From: Desulfovibrio aminophilus
GTDB taxonomy: Bacteria > Desulfobacterota > Desulfovibrionia > Desulfovibrionales > Desulfovibrionaceae
Reading direction: 5' to 3'
NCBI RefSeq assembly: GCF_023660105.1
Contig: NZ_JAMHGA010000015.1
Location: 1 to 64,000, forward strand
DNA: 64,000 nucleotides
A program made the translations under genes and the position numbers. The notes beneath the pieces were generated by a model. The model made no database searches, had not been told where the DNA came from, and saw only the letters and a program-made list of their open reading frames with translations. This document shows positions 47,139 through 56,764 of this stretch, piece by piece (the first letter of the stretch is position 1; the number at the start of each line of letters is the position of its first letter).

Positions 47139-48278
47139 ATGAATCGCATCGCGCTGAAAGTCCTGTCCCTGGCCCTGGCGGTCATTCTGGCCGCCCCCGC
47201 GGCGGCCTTGGCCGCCGACGTGCTCAAGGTCGGCACCCTGAGCCCGCTCACCGGACCCTACGCCGCCGACGGCAACGACATCGCCAACGGCGCGCGCGCC
47301 GCCGTCGAGGTCGTCAAGGACCAGGGCGGCATCCCCGGCTTCAAGGACATCGTGGTCCAGGCCGAGGACTCCATCTGCGATCCCCGCCAGGCCGTGGCCG
47401 CCGCCAACAAGCTCATCAACGAGAAGGTCCCGGTCGTGGTCGGCGCCTACTGCTCCAGCGCCACCATCCCGGCCTCCGAGACCCTGGCCGAGGCCGACAT
47501 CGTCATGATCACCCCGGCCTCCACCAACGAGAAGGTCACCGAGCGCGGGCTGAAGTACATGTTCCGCACCTGCGGCCGCGACGACGACCAGTCCAAGGTG
47601 GCCATCAAGTTCATCAAGGACTTCATCAAGGGCGGCACCGTCTACATCGTGGACGACAAGACCACCTACTCCCAGGGCCTGGCCGACAACCTGGAGAAGC
47701 TGGCCGGCGCCCAGGGCGTGAAGGTCCTCGGGCATGAGCACGTGAACCAGGGCGACAAGGACTTCTCGGCCGTGCTGACCAAGGTCAAGGCCGCCAATCC
47801 CGCCGTGTTCTACGTCAGCCTCCAGAACTCCGCCTCCGGCGCCCTCATGCTCATCCAGGCCAAGCGCATGGGCATCAGCGCCAAGATCCTGGCCCAGGAC
47901 GCCGTGTACCATCCGCAGCTCATGGAGATCGCCAAGGACGCCGCCGAGGGCGTGTTCCTGACCTTCGGCTACACCGACAAGGAAACCCCGGCCTACAAGG
48001 CCTTCTACGCCAAGTACCAGCCCAAGTACGGCGAGCCCGGCGCGTACTCGGCCTATGCCTACGACTCCGCCATGGCCTACCTCATGGCCGTGAAGGCCGT
48101 CGGCTCCACCGACCCGGCCAAGGTCCGCGAGGCCATGCTCAAGAACAAGTTCCAGGGCGCCTCCAAGAAGATCAACTACCTGGAGAACGGCGACTCCGGC
48201 TCCAACTACATCATTCAGACGGTCAAGGGCGGGAAGTTCACCAACTACTGGAACCCCGAGACCGGCAAGCTCTACTAG
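47139..48278 (+). CDS. livJ: Branched-chain amino acid ABC transporter substrate-binding protein
   Basis: A 379-residue periplasmic binding protein with a signal peptide (cut after residue 25, AALA-AD). The mature protein begins VLKVGTLSPLTGPYAADGND, the LivJ/LivK type. The hinge cysteine segment EDSICDPRQAVAAANKLINE and AYCSSATIPAS are typical. AAGGGAGATG precedes the ATG. It is separated from livH by a strong hairpin, which usually lets the binding protein be made in excess. Ligand could be Leu/Ile/Val or another amino acid or amide. Confidence 0.93.
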   Translation: MNRIALKVLSLALAVILAAPAAALAADVLKVGTLSPLTGPYAADGNDIANGARAAVEVVKDQGGIPGFKDIVVQAEDSICDPRQAVAAANKLINEKVPVVVGAYCSSATIPASETLAEADIVMITPASTNEKVTERGLKYMFRTCGRDDDQSKVAIKFIKDFIKGGTVYIVDDKTTYSQGLADNLEKLAGAQGVKVLGHEHVNQGDKDFSAVLTKVKAANPAVFYVSLQNSASGALMLIQAKRMGISAKILAQDAVYHPQLMEIAKDAAEGVFLTFGYTDKETPAYKAFYAKYQPKYGEPGAYSAYAYDSAMAYLMAVKAVGSTDPAKVREAMLKNKFQGASKKINYLENGDSGSNYIIQTVKGGKFTNYWNPETGKLY

Positions 48279-48294
48279 CCTGAACCGCCGCGCC

Positions 48295-48322
48295 GACGGG
48301 CCCGCCTCCGGGCGGGCCCGTC
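48295..48322 (+). promoter_or_regulatory. Intercistronic hairpin between livJ and livH
   Basis: A perfect 12-bp stem GACGGGCCCGCC/GGCGGGCCCGTC around TCCG, 16 bases after the livJ stop, with no T run. Position and shape suit a partial terminator or RNA-stabilising structure that raises binding-protein expression. Confidence 0.7.
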
Positions 48323-48347
48323 ACCGGCCCGGCGGCCCGGAACCCCG

Positions 48348-49250
48348 ATGGAATATTTCGTTCAGCAGCTCATCAACGGGATCACCCTGGGCGGCGTCTA
48401 CGCCCTCGTGGCCCTGGGCTACACCATGGTCTACGGCATCATCCAGCTCATCAACTTCGCCCACGGCGAGTTCTTCGCCGCCGGCGGATACATGGGCGTG
48501 ATCATGCTCACCTGGCTCTCGGCCCAGGGCGTGCCCCCCACGGTCTGTCTCGTCCTCTCGCTGATCCTGACCATGGGCTACTGCGCCCTGCTGGCCACGG
48601 CCGTGGAGAAGGTGGCCTACAAGCCCCTGCGCAACTCCTCGCGCCTCTCCGTGCTCCTCTCGGCCCTGGGCATGTCCATCTTTCTCCAGAACGGCCTCAT
48701 GCTCACCCAGGGCGTCTACGACAAGGCCTACCCCACGGAGATGACCCAGGGCGGCCTGCACTTCGGCATGGTCACGCTCTCCTACATGCAGATCATCATC
48801 GTGGTCGTGACCGCCGTGCTCCTGGTGGGCCTGAACACCCTGGTCTTCCGCACCCGCATCGGCAAGGCCATGCGCGCCACGGCCCAGGACAAGACCATGA
48901 GCGCCCTGGTGGGCATCAACTCCGGGCGCATCATCACCATCACCTTCGCCATCGGCGCGGGGCTGGCCGCCGCCGCGGGCATCATGGTCGGCCTGTACTA
49001 CGGCTCCGTGCGCTACGACATGGGCTTCGTGCCCGGCATCAAGGCCTTCGCCGCCGCCGTTCTCGGGGGCATCGGCAACATCACCGGAGCCATGCTCGGC
49101 GGATTCATCATCGGCATGGTGGAGATCATGGCCGCGGGCTACCTCTCCAGCGAGTACAAGGACGTGTTCGCCTTCATCATCCTCATCGCCGTGCTCTACT
49201 TCATGCCCACCGGCATCATGGGGGAGAACGTTGACGACACTCGCGTCTAA
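48348..49250 (+). CDS. livH: Branched-chain amino acid ABC transporter permease LivH
   Basis: A 300-residue membrane permease with about eight helices. The N-terminus MEYFVQQLINGITLGGVYALVALGYTMVYGIIQLINFAHGEFF is the LivH hallmark, and AMRATAQDKTMSALVGIN is the conserved ATPase-coupling loop near residue 180. It overlaps the start of livM by 20 bases. Confidence 0.95.
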   Translation: MEYFVQQLINGITLGGVYALVALGYTMVYGIIQLINFAHGEFFAAGGYMGVIMLTWLSAQGVPPTVCLVLSLILTMGYCALLATAVEKVAYKPLRNSSRLSVLLSALGMSIFLQNGLMLTQGVYDKAYPTEMTQGGLHFGMVTLSYMQIIIVVVTAVLLVGLNTLVFRTRIGKAMRATAQDKTMSALVGINSGRIITITFAIGAGLAAAAGIMVGLYYGSVRYDMGFVPGIKAFAAAVLGGIGNITGAMLGGFIIGMVEIMAAGYLSSEYKDVFAFIILIAVLYFMPTGIMGENVDDTRV

Positions 49251-50447
49251 GCGCCACTGGGCATCCTTCGGAATCGGCCTCGTCTGGTTCTTCTTCATCC
49301 TCTGGCCGCTCATGGGCATCAAACCCGAGGGCCTGGAGTTCGGGCCCGCCCTGGAGGTCTGGGCCAAGGTCGCCGTGGCCGCCCTGTTCCTGTTCGTGCT
49401 CTGGGGCCTCAAGCGCCAGGGCTCCCTCGACTTCATCATCGCCCCTGCCGGCCGCTTGGCCCAGTCCCTGGCCGCCCCGGCCCGCGCCCTGCCGCGCTGG
49501 GCGCCCATCCTCGCCGTGGCCGCCCTCGCCTTCGTCTTCCCGTTCCTCAACGAACGCTACGCCATCGACGTGGCCATCAATGTGCTCGTCTACATCTGCC
49601 TCGGCCTGGGCCTGAACGTCGTGGTCGGCCTGGCCGGGCTGCTGGACCTGGGCTACATCGCCTTCTACGGCGTGGGGGCCTACACCTACGCCCTGCTCTC
49701 CGTGCACTTCGGCCTGTCCTTCTGGCTCTGCCTGCCCATCGCGGCGGGCTTCGCGGCCGTGGCCGGGTGCATCATCGGCTATCCCACGCTGCGCATGCGC
49801 GGCGACTACCTGGCCATCGTCACCCTGGGCTTCGGCGAGATCGTGCGCATCGTGCTCAACAACTGGATGAGCCTGACCAACGGGCCCAACGGCATCCTCG
49901 GCGTGAAGGCCCCCAAGGTCCTCTGGATGGACGCCGGGCACTGGACCCTGGTGTCCCTGCGCAACCTCACCGGGCTCTACTTCGTCATTCTTTTTCTGGC
50001 CGTGCTGACCATCATCGCCGTGCACCGCCTGAACTTCTCGCGCATCGGGCGGGCCTGGGAAGCCATCCGCGAGGACGAGACCGCGGCCCAGCTCATGGGC
50101 GTGAACACCTTCGCCCTCAAGCTCCTGGCCTACGCCATGGGCGCGGTCTTCGGCGGCCTCGCGGGCTGCTTCTTCGCCGCCCGCATGCGCTTCGTCTCCC
50201 CGGAGTCCTTCACCTTCATGGAGTCGGCCATGGTCCTGGCCATGGTGGTCCTGGGCGGCATGGGCTCCATCCCCGGCGTGATCCTCGGGGCCCTGGCCCT
50301 CATCGCCCTGCCCGAGGTCTTCCGCGGCTTCGAGCTCTACCGCATGCTCGTCTTCGGCGGGGTCATGGCCGTGATGATGATCCTCAAACCCAAGGGACTC
50401 TGGCCCGCCAAGCGCGTGGGCGGCCGTTCCGAGGAAAAGGGCCACGC

Positions 50448-50451
<4 letters not shown>
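49231..50451 (+). CDS. livM: Branched-chain amino acid ABC transporter permease LivM
   Basis: A 406-residue permease with around ten helices, the first two before a core that begins near residue 95. LNVVVGLAGLLDLGYIAFYGVGAYTYALL and the coupling loop SRIGRAWEAIREDETAAQLMGVN mark the family. A TTG at 49231 is used as start: it has GGGGGAG upstream, and the open frame overlaps the livH end. Stop overlaps livF by four bases. Confidence 0.93.
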
Positions 50452-51167
<716 letters not shown>

Positions 51168-51316
51168 CCCCCCTTCGGGGGACTATGGAAAGGCGAAGAG
51201 GGGTTCCGCGAAAGGAAAGGCGGGACGAGGCGCAGACCTTGTTCCGCGTTGTTTTCGCCGTTCATCGTCGGCCTGCGCCAGGGCGGCGGACGGGCACTTT
51301 CGCGAGACGTTGGTTT

Positions 51317-51544
51317 CTACAGCCGGTCGGCCTTGGTGTCGGCGGGTTCCTCGGCCGCAGCCTCCAAATCCTTCAGCAAGGCGGCGAGGTCGATGCCGTA
51401 GCGCGCGGCCGCGTCCTCGATGCTCTCGAACAGGGCCTCGCAGAGGATGCAGGCCCCCACGCGGTGGCCATAGTCCCGGAACACGGCCGTGGTTCCCGGG
51501 TGCCGGGCCACGGTGTCCAGGATGGTGTCCTGGGGCGAGATCAC
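51317..51544 (-). CDS. DUF1858-type small redox protein
   Basis: A 75-residue cytoplasmic protein of the DUF1858 (hybrid-cluster-associated disulfide) family, typified by ILDTVARHPGTTAVFRDYGHR followed by the CILC cysteine pair near residue 33-36 and LAALLKDLEAA. The two cysteines could form a redox disulfide. A GTG at 51544 is chosen since it overlaps the upstream stop by four bases and has AGGAAGG three bases upstream. Last gene of the yedE-tusA operon. Confidence 0.8.
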   Translation of the reverse strand: MISPQDTILDTVARHPGTTAVFRDYGHRVGACILCEALFESIEDAAARYGIDLAALLKDLEAAAEEPADTKADRL

Positions 51545-52407
51545 AGACCTTCCTCGCGCAGCACGGTTTCCAGGGCCTCCGGGATGCGCGCGGCCAGCTC
51601 CCGCACCTGGCTGGCGGGCGTGGGCCGCAGCAGGGCCCCGGCCAGCCGGTTGACCCGCGCCCCGGCCAGGCAGGCCCGGGGGATGTCCCAGCCCGCCTCG
51701 ATGAGCGCCGCCGCGACGCCGGTGAGGGTGTCGCCCGTGCCGCCCATGGCCTCCAGGGCCTCCTCCGAGGGCGCGTCCACGCTGCCGAGAATCTCGCCGT
51801 CCCGGACCACGTGGTCCACCTCGCCCTTGACCAGCAGGTGCCGGGCCGCGTTGGCGTGCGCGTGGGCCCGTTGGACCAGGTCCGGCACGCGGTTGTCCTG
51901 GCTGAGCAGAAATCCCCGGGCATAGAACGGGTGCGGCGCGGTCTCGTCGGCCAGGAAGGCCAGCTCTCCGGCGTCCGGGGTGAACAGGTCGTATTCCTGG
52001 GCCTGGCCGCTCATCTTGGCCGCGTACATGAAGCCCGCGTCGGCCAGGAGCAGGGGCCTGGGCCGCATGGCCTGGGCCGCGAAGAGCACCTTGTTGTGCC
52101 AGTCCACGTCCGGCTGGAGGTAGTGGAAGGCCAGCACGGAAAAGCGGCTGGACGGCAGGGTCCGTTCCAGGTGGGCGTAGACCGCGCGGCTGCCGTGGCC
52201 CGTGCCGATGTCCCCGGCCAGCACGGCGTGCGGGGCCTCGCGGCCCAACGCCAGCGCGGTCGCCGAGGCGGCGGCCAGCAGGGCCGGGGTGCCCCGGGCC
52301 ACGTCCACGGCCGTCCCGGCCACGAAGAGCGCCTCTCCGTCCCATTCCGCCGTTCCGGCGAGCAGGGGCGCGTCCGGCTCGGGCAGGGTGCCGATCACCG
52401 CGAGCAC
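51541..52407 (-). CDS. Ribokinase-like fold protein of the NAD(P)H-hydrate dehydratase type
   Basis: A 288-residue protein that resembles the ADP-dependent NAD(P)HX dehydratase/kinase fold. It contains VLAGDIGTGHGSRAVYAHL, PLLLADAGFMYAAKMSGQ, YDLFTPDAGELAFLAD, HLLVKG and the ribokinase-like anion hole AMGGTGDTLTGVAAALI near 235-250. The catalytic aspartate is in GGTGDT. GTG starts at 52407 and 52398 are both in frame; the latter would give the usual four-base overlap. The lack of a neighbouring epimerase and its place in a selenium/sulfur operon argue against simple NAD(P)HX repair, so a different small-molecule substrate is possible. Confidence 0.7.
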   Translation of the reverse strand: MLAVIGTLPEPDAPLLAGTAEWDGEALFVAGTAVDVARGTPALLAAASATALALGREAPHAVLAGDIGTGHGSRAVYAHLERTLPSSRFSVLAFHYLQPDVDWHNKVLFAAQAMRPRPLLLADAGFMYAAKMSGQAQEYDLFTPDAGELAFLADETAPHPFYARGFLLSQDNRVPDLVQRAHAHANAARHLLVKGEVDHVVRDGEILGSVDAPSEEALEAMGGTGDTLTGVAAALIEAGWDIPRACLAGARVNRLAGALLRPTPASQVRELAARIPEALETVLREEGL

Positions 52408-52943
52408 AGCCGCCGCATCTCCTTCAGGGCCAGGTCCAGGGCATAGGCGCAGAGGGTGTGGCCCTGGTCGCGCGGGCTTTCCGCCTCGTCCAGGGATTTC
52501 CCGGTGAGTTCGCGGGCCAGCCAGGGCACGTCCGGGCAGCCGCCGCCCGAGACGTTGACGATGATCCGCGTTTCCTTGTCCACGGTGATCTTCATGTTCG
52601 CGGCCCGGACCATGAGGTGCCGTCCGAAGTCCTTGGCCTGATAGAGGTCCACGGGCGTGAGCAGCGGGCCGGAAAGGGGCGCGGCCTCCAGGGGCGGATT
52701 GCCCGCCTTTTCCAGGACGCTCAGGATGCGGGCCGTCTCGATGAGCGGGTAGACCACCACGAGGTCGCAGCCGCGCTGGAGTTCCGGGGGCGGACCCATG
52801 ACGGTCACGGGCCAGCCCCCGGCCTTGAGCAGGTTTTCAGCGCGGATGACCTCGCTCGTATTGGCGAAGACCAGGATGCCCCGGTCCGCGGACGGGGCCT
52901 GTTTCCTCCGGGCCTTGGGCCGGAGCAGGTCCAGAAGGCTCAC
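52395..52943 (-). CDS. DUF3343-domain protein (putative Se/S carrier)
   Basis: A 182-residue cytoplasmic protein. Residues 20-100 have the DUF3343 pattern ILVFANTSEVIRAENLLKAGG and VTVMGPPPELQRGCDLVVVYP. The second half (NMKITVDKETRIIVNVSGGGCPDVPWLARELTGK) is a separate small domain found with it in sulfate reducers. DUF3343 proteins have been proposed as selenium or sulfur carriers because they co-occur with YedE and SirA-like genes, which is exactly the context here. The GTG at 52943 overlaps the TusA-like stop by four bases. Confidence 0.78.
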   Translation of the reverse strand: MSLLDLLRPKARRKQAPSADRGILVFANTSEVIRAENLLKAGGWPVTVMGPPPELQRGCDLVVVYPLIETARILSVLEKAGNPPLEAAPLSGPLLTPVDLYQAKDFGRHLMVRAANMKITVDKETRIIVNVSGGGCPDVPWLARELTGKSLDEAESPRDQGHTLCAYALDLALKEMRRLCSR

Positions 52944-53158
52944 GGCTTGGCGATGGTCAGACGGTACTCGCCCGCGTTCTCGGCCACGTTCTCCACCCGC
53001 CATCCCGAGCCGGTGGCCGCCCGGGCCACGTTTTCCTTGGAAGCCTCGGTGTCCACCAGGATTTCGATGGTCCCGGAACCCAGCCGCTTCATGGCGGCCA
53101 GGGCGTCCAGCACCGGCTGCGGACAGGAGAGCCCGCGCGCGTCGACTGTTTCAGCCAT
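52940..53158 (-). CDS. TusA/YedF-family sulfurtransferase-like protein
   Basis: A 72-residue carrier of the SirA/TusA/YedF fold. The sulfur- or selenium-binding motif is GLSCPQPVL with C12, and the fold signature is VDARGLSCPQPVLDALAAMKRLG and IEILVDTEASKENVARAA. ATG at 53158 has GAGAGAGACA upstream. It lies 11 bp after yedE, so the pair probably acts together. TusA proper delivers sulfur for tRNA thiolation; the YedF branch is linked to selenium. Confidence 0.88.
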   Translation of the reverse strand: MAETVDARGLSCPQPVLDALAAMKRLGSGTIEILVDTEASKENVARAATGSGWRVENVAENAGEYRLTIAKP

Positions 53159-53169
53159 TGTCTCTCTCC

Positions 53170-54252
53170 TTACGCCTTTTTCCGCATGGCGAAGCCGATG
53201 AACAGGCAGAAGGCCATGCCCAGGACCCAGGCCTCCATGCCGTGGGGGCCGAGGCCCTTGGGCGAACTGGCCAGTCCGAAGTTGTGCGCGAAGGCCGCGC
53301 CCACGATCATGCCCAGGACGAACACGGCAGAGTCGCCGTCGCCCTCGCCGGCCATGAACAGCTGGCGGCCGGGGCAGCCCCCGGCCAGGGCGAAGGCCAG
53401 GCCCGCCAGGACCATGCCCGCGAAGTTCCAGAAGTGCAGGGCGTGGGCCACGGGCTGGCCCTCGAAGCCGAGCCGGAACTGGCCCAGGGCCAGGTTGACC
53501 ACCAGGGCCGCGACCAGCAGGGCCAGCACGCCGCAAAGGAGGTGCGTCTGGCGGAACAGGAGCAGGTCGCGGAACGCGCCCATGGTGCAGAAGCGGCTGC
53601 GCTGGGCCAGGCCGCCGATGATGAGCCCGGCTCCCAGCGCCAGGACCAGGGGCGCGTGCTGCGCGCCGGGGCCCTTGAGGCTGTAGAAGAGCACGCCGCT
53701 CACCGGCTGGCCTTCCTGGGCCGGGTAGAGGAACAGGAGCGCCAGGAACAGGACCATGACCAGGGGCAGGACCAGCCCGACGGCGGCCGGGGCCTGCTGG
53801 CTGCGGCCCAGGGTGAAGCCGCCGCGCAGGAACAGGGTGCCGATCCAGATGCCGCCGATGAGCCCGGCGATGCCGAGCACGGCGTTCAGGTCGCCGCCCG
53901 CCAGGCGGAGCAGGGCGCGCCAGGGGCAGCCCAGGAAGATGAGCGCGCCGATCATGGCGAACGCGCCCAGGAGGAAACGCACGATGGGCGCTGACCCGGC
54001 GCGGGGCCGGAAGTCCTTGGCCGCCAGGGCCGCCAGCAGCGAGCCCAGGACGAAGCCGATGATTTCCGGCCGCATGTACTGGACCACGTCGGCCCGGTGC
54101 AGGCCGACGGCCCCGGCGATGTCCCGCTCGAAGCAGGCCACGCACACGCCCATGTTGCCGGGGTTGCCCCAGAACTGCAGCAGCGGCGCCAAGACGCCGA
54201 TGGCCAGTCCCACTCCGATGATGCCCCATCTGGTGGCGAACGAGTTCTTCAC
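53170..54252 (-). CDS. yedE: YedE-family selenium/sulfur transporter
   Basis: A 360-residue membrane protein with about nine to ten helices of the YeeE/YedE family. It carries the conserved cysteines in FLGCPWRALLR near 111, RSRFCTMGAFRD near 235 and AGGCPGRQLFM near 290, and an additional GVCVACFERD near 35. The YedE group is proposed to import a selenium compound (the thiosulfate importer TsuA is a relative). The GTG at 54252 has GGAGGGGCG upstream. First gene of the five-gene operon. Confidence 0.85.
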   Translation of the reverse strand: MKNSFATRWGIIGVGLAIGVLAPLLQFWGNPGNMGVCVACFERDIAGAVGLHRADVVQYMRPEIIGFVLGSLLAALAAKDFRPRAGSAPIVRFLLGAFAMIGALIFLGCPWRALLRLAGGDLNAVLGIAGLIGGIWIGTLFLRGGFTLGRSQQAPAAVGLVLPLVMVLFLALLFLYPAQEGQPVSGVLFYSLKGPGAQHAPLVLALGAGLIIGGLAQRSRFCTMGAFRDLLLFRQTHLLCGVLALLVAALVVNLALGQFRLGFEGQPVAHALHFWNFAGMVLAGLAFALAGGCPGRQLFMAGEGDGDSAVFVLGMIVGAAFAHNFGLASSPKGLGPHGMEAWVLGMAFCLFIGFAMRKKA

Positions 54253-54329
54253 CGCCCCTCCTTCATCTCTCCGCGATTGCCGGAATGCGGCCGTTTCCCG
54301 GCCGGGCCTGGATCGTATTCTTCCATCAA

Positions 54330-54335
54330 TAGTAT
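54330..54335 (-). promoter_or_regulatory. Possible -10 box of the yedE operon
   Basis: On the minus strand TACTAT at 54335-54330 is the best -10-like box upstream of yedE; the -35 is weak (CGTATT 17 bases away). The box lies in a CGTATT...AATACG inverted repeat at 54314-54356 that could hold a regulator. Both assignments are tentative. Confidence 0.25.
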
Positions 54336-54412
54336 TTTTCCGCCCCTGGCAAATACGAAAAGGCTATGGGTTTCGAGGAGATCGAATGAAATTGTCGATA
54401 CAAGGAGGGGAG

Positions 54413-54449
54413 AAAAAAGACGGCCGGGTCGGCGCGCGCCGAACCGGCC
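54413..54449 (-). terminator. Terminator of the hmc-rrf operon
   Basis: On the minus strand a 14-bp GGCCGGTTCGGCGC/GCGCCGACCCGGCC stem with one mismatch leads into GTCTTTTTT. It lies 23 bases past the rrf2 stop, so the hmc-rrf transcript ends here, before the yedE operon. Confidence 0.88.
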
Positions 54450-54471
54450 TGGGAACCGCCGCCGGAGGCGT

Positions 54472-54882
54472 TCAGCGGCAGGGACAGTCGGAGAGCAGGC
54501 TCTCGATGGTCATGGAATCCAGGGTGTTCATCATGGCCTGGGCGGCCTCGATCCAGATGCCCCGGGTCATGCACTGTCCGGCGCGGTTGCACTCGCCGCA
54601 CTCGCTGCACGGGGCCAGGCACTCGGTCTTCTCCAGGGCGCGCACGATGTCGCCCACGGTGATCTGGGAGGCGGGGCGGGCCAGGGAATGGCCTCCGCCG
54701 ACGCCCCGGCGGCTCTTGATGAAGCCGCTCTTCTTCAGCTCGTTGATGAGCTTCTCCAGGTACTTTTCCGAAATTCCCTGGCGTTTGGCGATGTCCGAGA
54801 TGGGCACCGGTCCTTCCTCGCCGTGCAGGGCGATGTCCAGGACCATGCGGGTGCCGTAGCGGCTCTTGGTGGTGATGCGCAT
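54472..54882 (-). CDS. rrf2: Rrf2, Fe-S-type regulator of the hmc operon
   Basis: A 136-residue winged-helix regulator, the prototype of the Rrf2 family by position. MRITTKSRYGTRMVLDIAL and KYLEKLINELKKSGFIKSRRGVGGGHSL are the DNA-binding region; cysteines in TECLAPCSECGECNRAGQC are numerous enough to bind an iron-sulfur cluster. In D. vulgaris rrf1 and rrf2 follow hmcF and repress the operon. The ATG at 54882 is preferred to one at 54915 because the shorter protein has the standard family N-terminus, though neither has a strong ribosome site. Confidence 0.92.
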   Translation of the reverse strand: MRITTKSRYGTRMVLDIALHGEEGPVPISDIAKRQGISEKYLEKLINELKKSGFIKSRRGVGGGHSLARPASQITVGDIVRALEKTECLAPCSECGECNRAGQCMTRGIWIEAAQAMMNTLDSMTIESLLSDCPCR

Positions 54883-54892
54883 GGCGCAGATT

Positions 54893-55345
54893 TCATCCGA
54901 GGATGGCGCGGACATGGCTCAGGATGTCTCCCGGTTTCACGGGTTTGGTGAGGAAGGCGACCGCCTCCGGGACGGCGTGGCGGCCGGCGGGCATGCCGCT
55001 GACCACGATGACGGGCGGGATGTTCTTGACCCCGTCCTGGACCAGGCGGTGGTGGAAGCGCGGCCCCCATCCCTTGGGCATGGCGATGTCCAGGGTGATC
55101 AGGTCGGGCTTCTCCGCGCGGAAGACCCGCATGGCCTCTTCGCCGTCGCGGGCCACGCAGGTGGCGTAGCCTTCCTCCTCGAAGAGGGCCTTGAAAAAGA
55201 GCACGATGTTCGGGTCGTCGTCGATGATCAGGATCTTCTTCCGACGCCGACCGGCGGCCGGGGAGCAACCCTCCCGGCCGCCGCCCCCGGATTGGGGGGC
55301 GGCGGCGGAGGGATCGTTCCTGGGTGTGTTGTCCCTGCTACTCAT
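54893..55345 (-). CDS. rrf1: Rrf1, receiver-only response regulator
   Basis: A 150-residue single-domain response regulator without an output domain. After a Gly/Pro-rich N-terminal 35 residues it reads [11 protein letters not shown], the phosphoacceptor D in [11 protein letters not shown] near residue 83, a conserved S in VVSGMPAG and K in FLTKPVKPG. The ATG at 55345 overlaps the hmcF stop by eight bases. Matches rrf1 in D. vulgaris by position and type. Confidence 0.9.
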   Translation of the reverse strand: MSSRDNTPRNDPSAAAPQSGGGGREGCSPAAGRRRKKILIIDDDPNIVLFFKALFEEEGYATCVARDGEEAMRVFRAEKPDLITLDIAMPKGWGPRFHHRLVQDGVKNIPPVIVVSGMPAGRHAVPEAVAFLTKPVKPGDILSHVRAILG

Positions 55346-56732
55346 CTTCCTTGGGCTTCAGGTGGTCCGGGACGATGGCCATCTTGATCAGGAGGGGCTT
55401 GAGGAAGGACCAGCGGATGCCGATCCTGTACTCTTCCTCCAGGTCGCGGATGGCGTCCCAGCAGTTGTGACACGGGGCGATGACCAGCTTGGCCCCCGTG
55501 GCCAGGATCTGGTCGCGCTTTTTGCGCAGAGCCACGTTGCGCTGCGGTCGGAACTTGCCGACGCCGTTGAAGCCGCCGCCACCGCCGCAGCAGTAGTTGT
55601 GCTCCTTGTTCGGCGTCATTTCGATGAAATAACCCGGTTCCACCAGATAGCTCATGATCTCGCGGGTGACAAGCGCGAGGCCGTGGTTGCGCACGTAGTT
55701 GCAGGAGTCCTGCAGGGTGACGGGCTCCTTGATGCGCTTGGCCGGGTCGATCTTGATCTTGCCCGTGCGCAGGGCCTCGGCCACCCACTCCACATAGTGG
55801 ATGTAGGGCGCGGGCGGCAGCCCGTCGGGGCGTCCGACCCAGTACGGACCCTCGATGACCGTGCCGCGGTGGGCGTGGCCGCACTCCGTGCCGATGACGC
55901 GCTTGGGCTTGAGCCGCTCGATGGCCGAGTAGACGTTCTGCACCTGCTGCTTGCAGCCTTCCCAGTCGCCCGCGAACATGGTCAGGGAGGTCTGCTCCCA
56001 GCCCTCGGACGGCACGGTCCAGTTCTCGCCCGCCAAGTGGAAGAGGATAGCGGCCTCGGCCAGGTCCTCGGGATAGTGCTTGGGCTCGCGGGCGTTGCAG
56101 GTGTACATGATGTCCGCGCCTTCCTTGTCCACGGGGATCTCCAGGCCCGGCCATTCCTCGCCGTTCTCCTCGGCCATCCACTCGCAGGTCTCCACCCAAT
56201 CCTCGCTGGTCACGTCCATCTGGGCGTGGAAGATGCGGTGCATGCCGGAGCCGATCTTCAGCTCCCACGGCACGAAGCCCTGGGAGAAGAGCAGGCCGCG
56301 CAGGTAGCTGAACATGACGCCCATGTCGATGCCGTAGGGGCAGTACATGCCGCAGCGGTTGCAGCAGGTGCACTTGGACCAGGCGGTCTCCATGGCCATC
56401 TGCATGAACGCGTTGTCCACGTCGCCGTCGCGGCGCACGATCTCGCCCAGGGTGGACTGGATCTTGTAGGCCGGGACCTGCTTGGGGTCGCGGTTGTTCA
56501 CGGTGTAGAGGAAGCAGGAGTCGGCGCACAGGCCGCAGTGGGCGCACATGTCGAGCCAGGTGCGGGTGCGCGACTTGAGGGTGTTCTTCAGGCTGGCGCG
56601 CAGCTTTTCCGTGTCCACGTCGAGGTGGTTCATCTCCTCGTAGTAGACGCGGCCGCGGGTGTCGGCCAGCAGCGCGTCCAGCTGTTCCTTGGTGGTCACG
56701 GGCTGCTTGTTGCAGATCTTGCCTTCGGGCAT
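55338..56732 (-). CDS. hmcF: Hmc complex iron-sulfur subunit HmcF (HdrD/CCG-type)
   Basis: A 464-residue cytoplasmic iron-sulfur subunit of the Hmc complex, homologous to heterodisulfide reductase. Two [4Fe-4S] binding sets are [11 protein letters not shown] near 62 and [14 protein letters not shown] near 121. Two cysteine-rich CCG domains end the protein ([35 protein letters not shown]). It would receive electrons from HmcE at the inner face of the membrane. AAGGAGAA lies before the ATG. Last structural gene before rrf1. Confidence 0.95.
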   Translation of the reverse strand: MPEGKICNKQPVTTKEQLDALLADTRGRVYYEEMNHLDVDTEKLRASLKNTLKSRTRTWLDMCAHCGLCADSCFLYTVNNRDPKQVPAYKIQSTLGEIVRRDGDVDNAFMQMAMETAWSKCTCCNRCGMYCPYGIDMGVMFSYLRGLLFSQGFVPWELKIGSGMHRIFHAQMDVTSEDWVETCEWMAEENGEEWPGLEIPVDKEGADIMYTCNAREPKHYPEDLAEAAILFHLAGENWTVPSEGWEQTSLTMFAGDWEGCKQQVQNVYSAIERLKPKRVIGTECGHAHRGTVIEGPYWVGRPDGLPPAPYIHYVEWVAEALRTGKIKIDPAKRIKEPVTLQDSCNYVRNHGLALVTREIMSYLVEPGYFIEMTPNKEHNYCCGGGGGFNGVGKFRPQRNVALRKKRDQILATGAKLVIAPCHNCWDAIRDLEEEYRIGIRWSFLKPLLIKMAIVPDHLKPKEDE

Positions 56733-56764
56733 TTCCGTTCTCCTTGATCGTTACCGGGCCTGGG

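Noticed and set aside
48295-48322. A terminator after livJ
   Set aside because: The stem is strong but has no T run, and livH lies 26 bases further on, so read-through with partial attenuation is likelier.
54883-54915. A longer rrf2 start at 54915
   Set aside because: It would overlap rrf1 and add [11 protein letters not shown], which is not part of the Rrf2-family N-terminus; the start at 54882 fits better.
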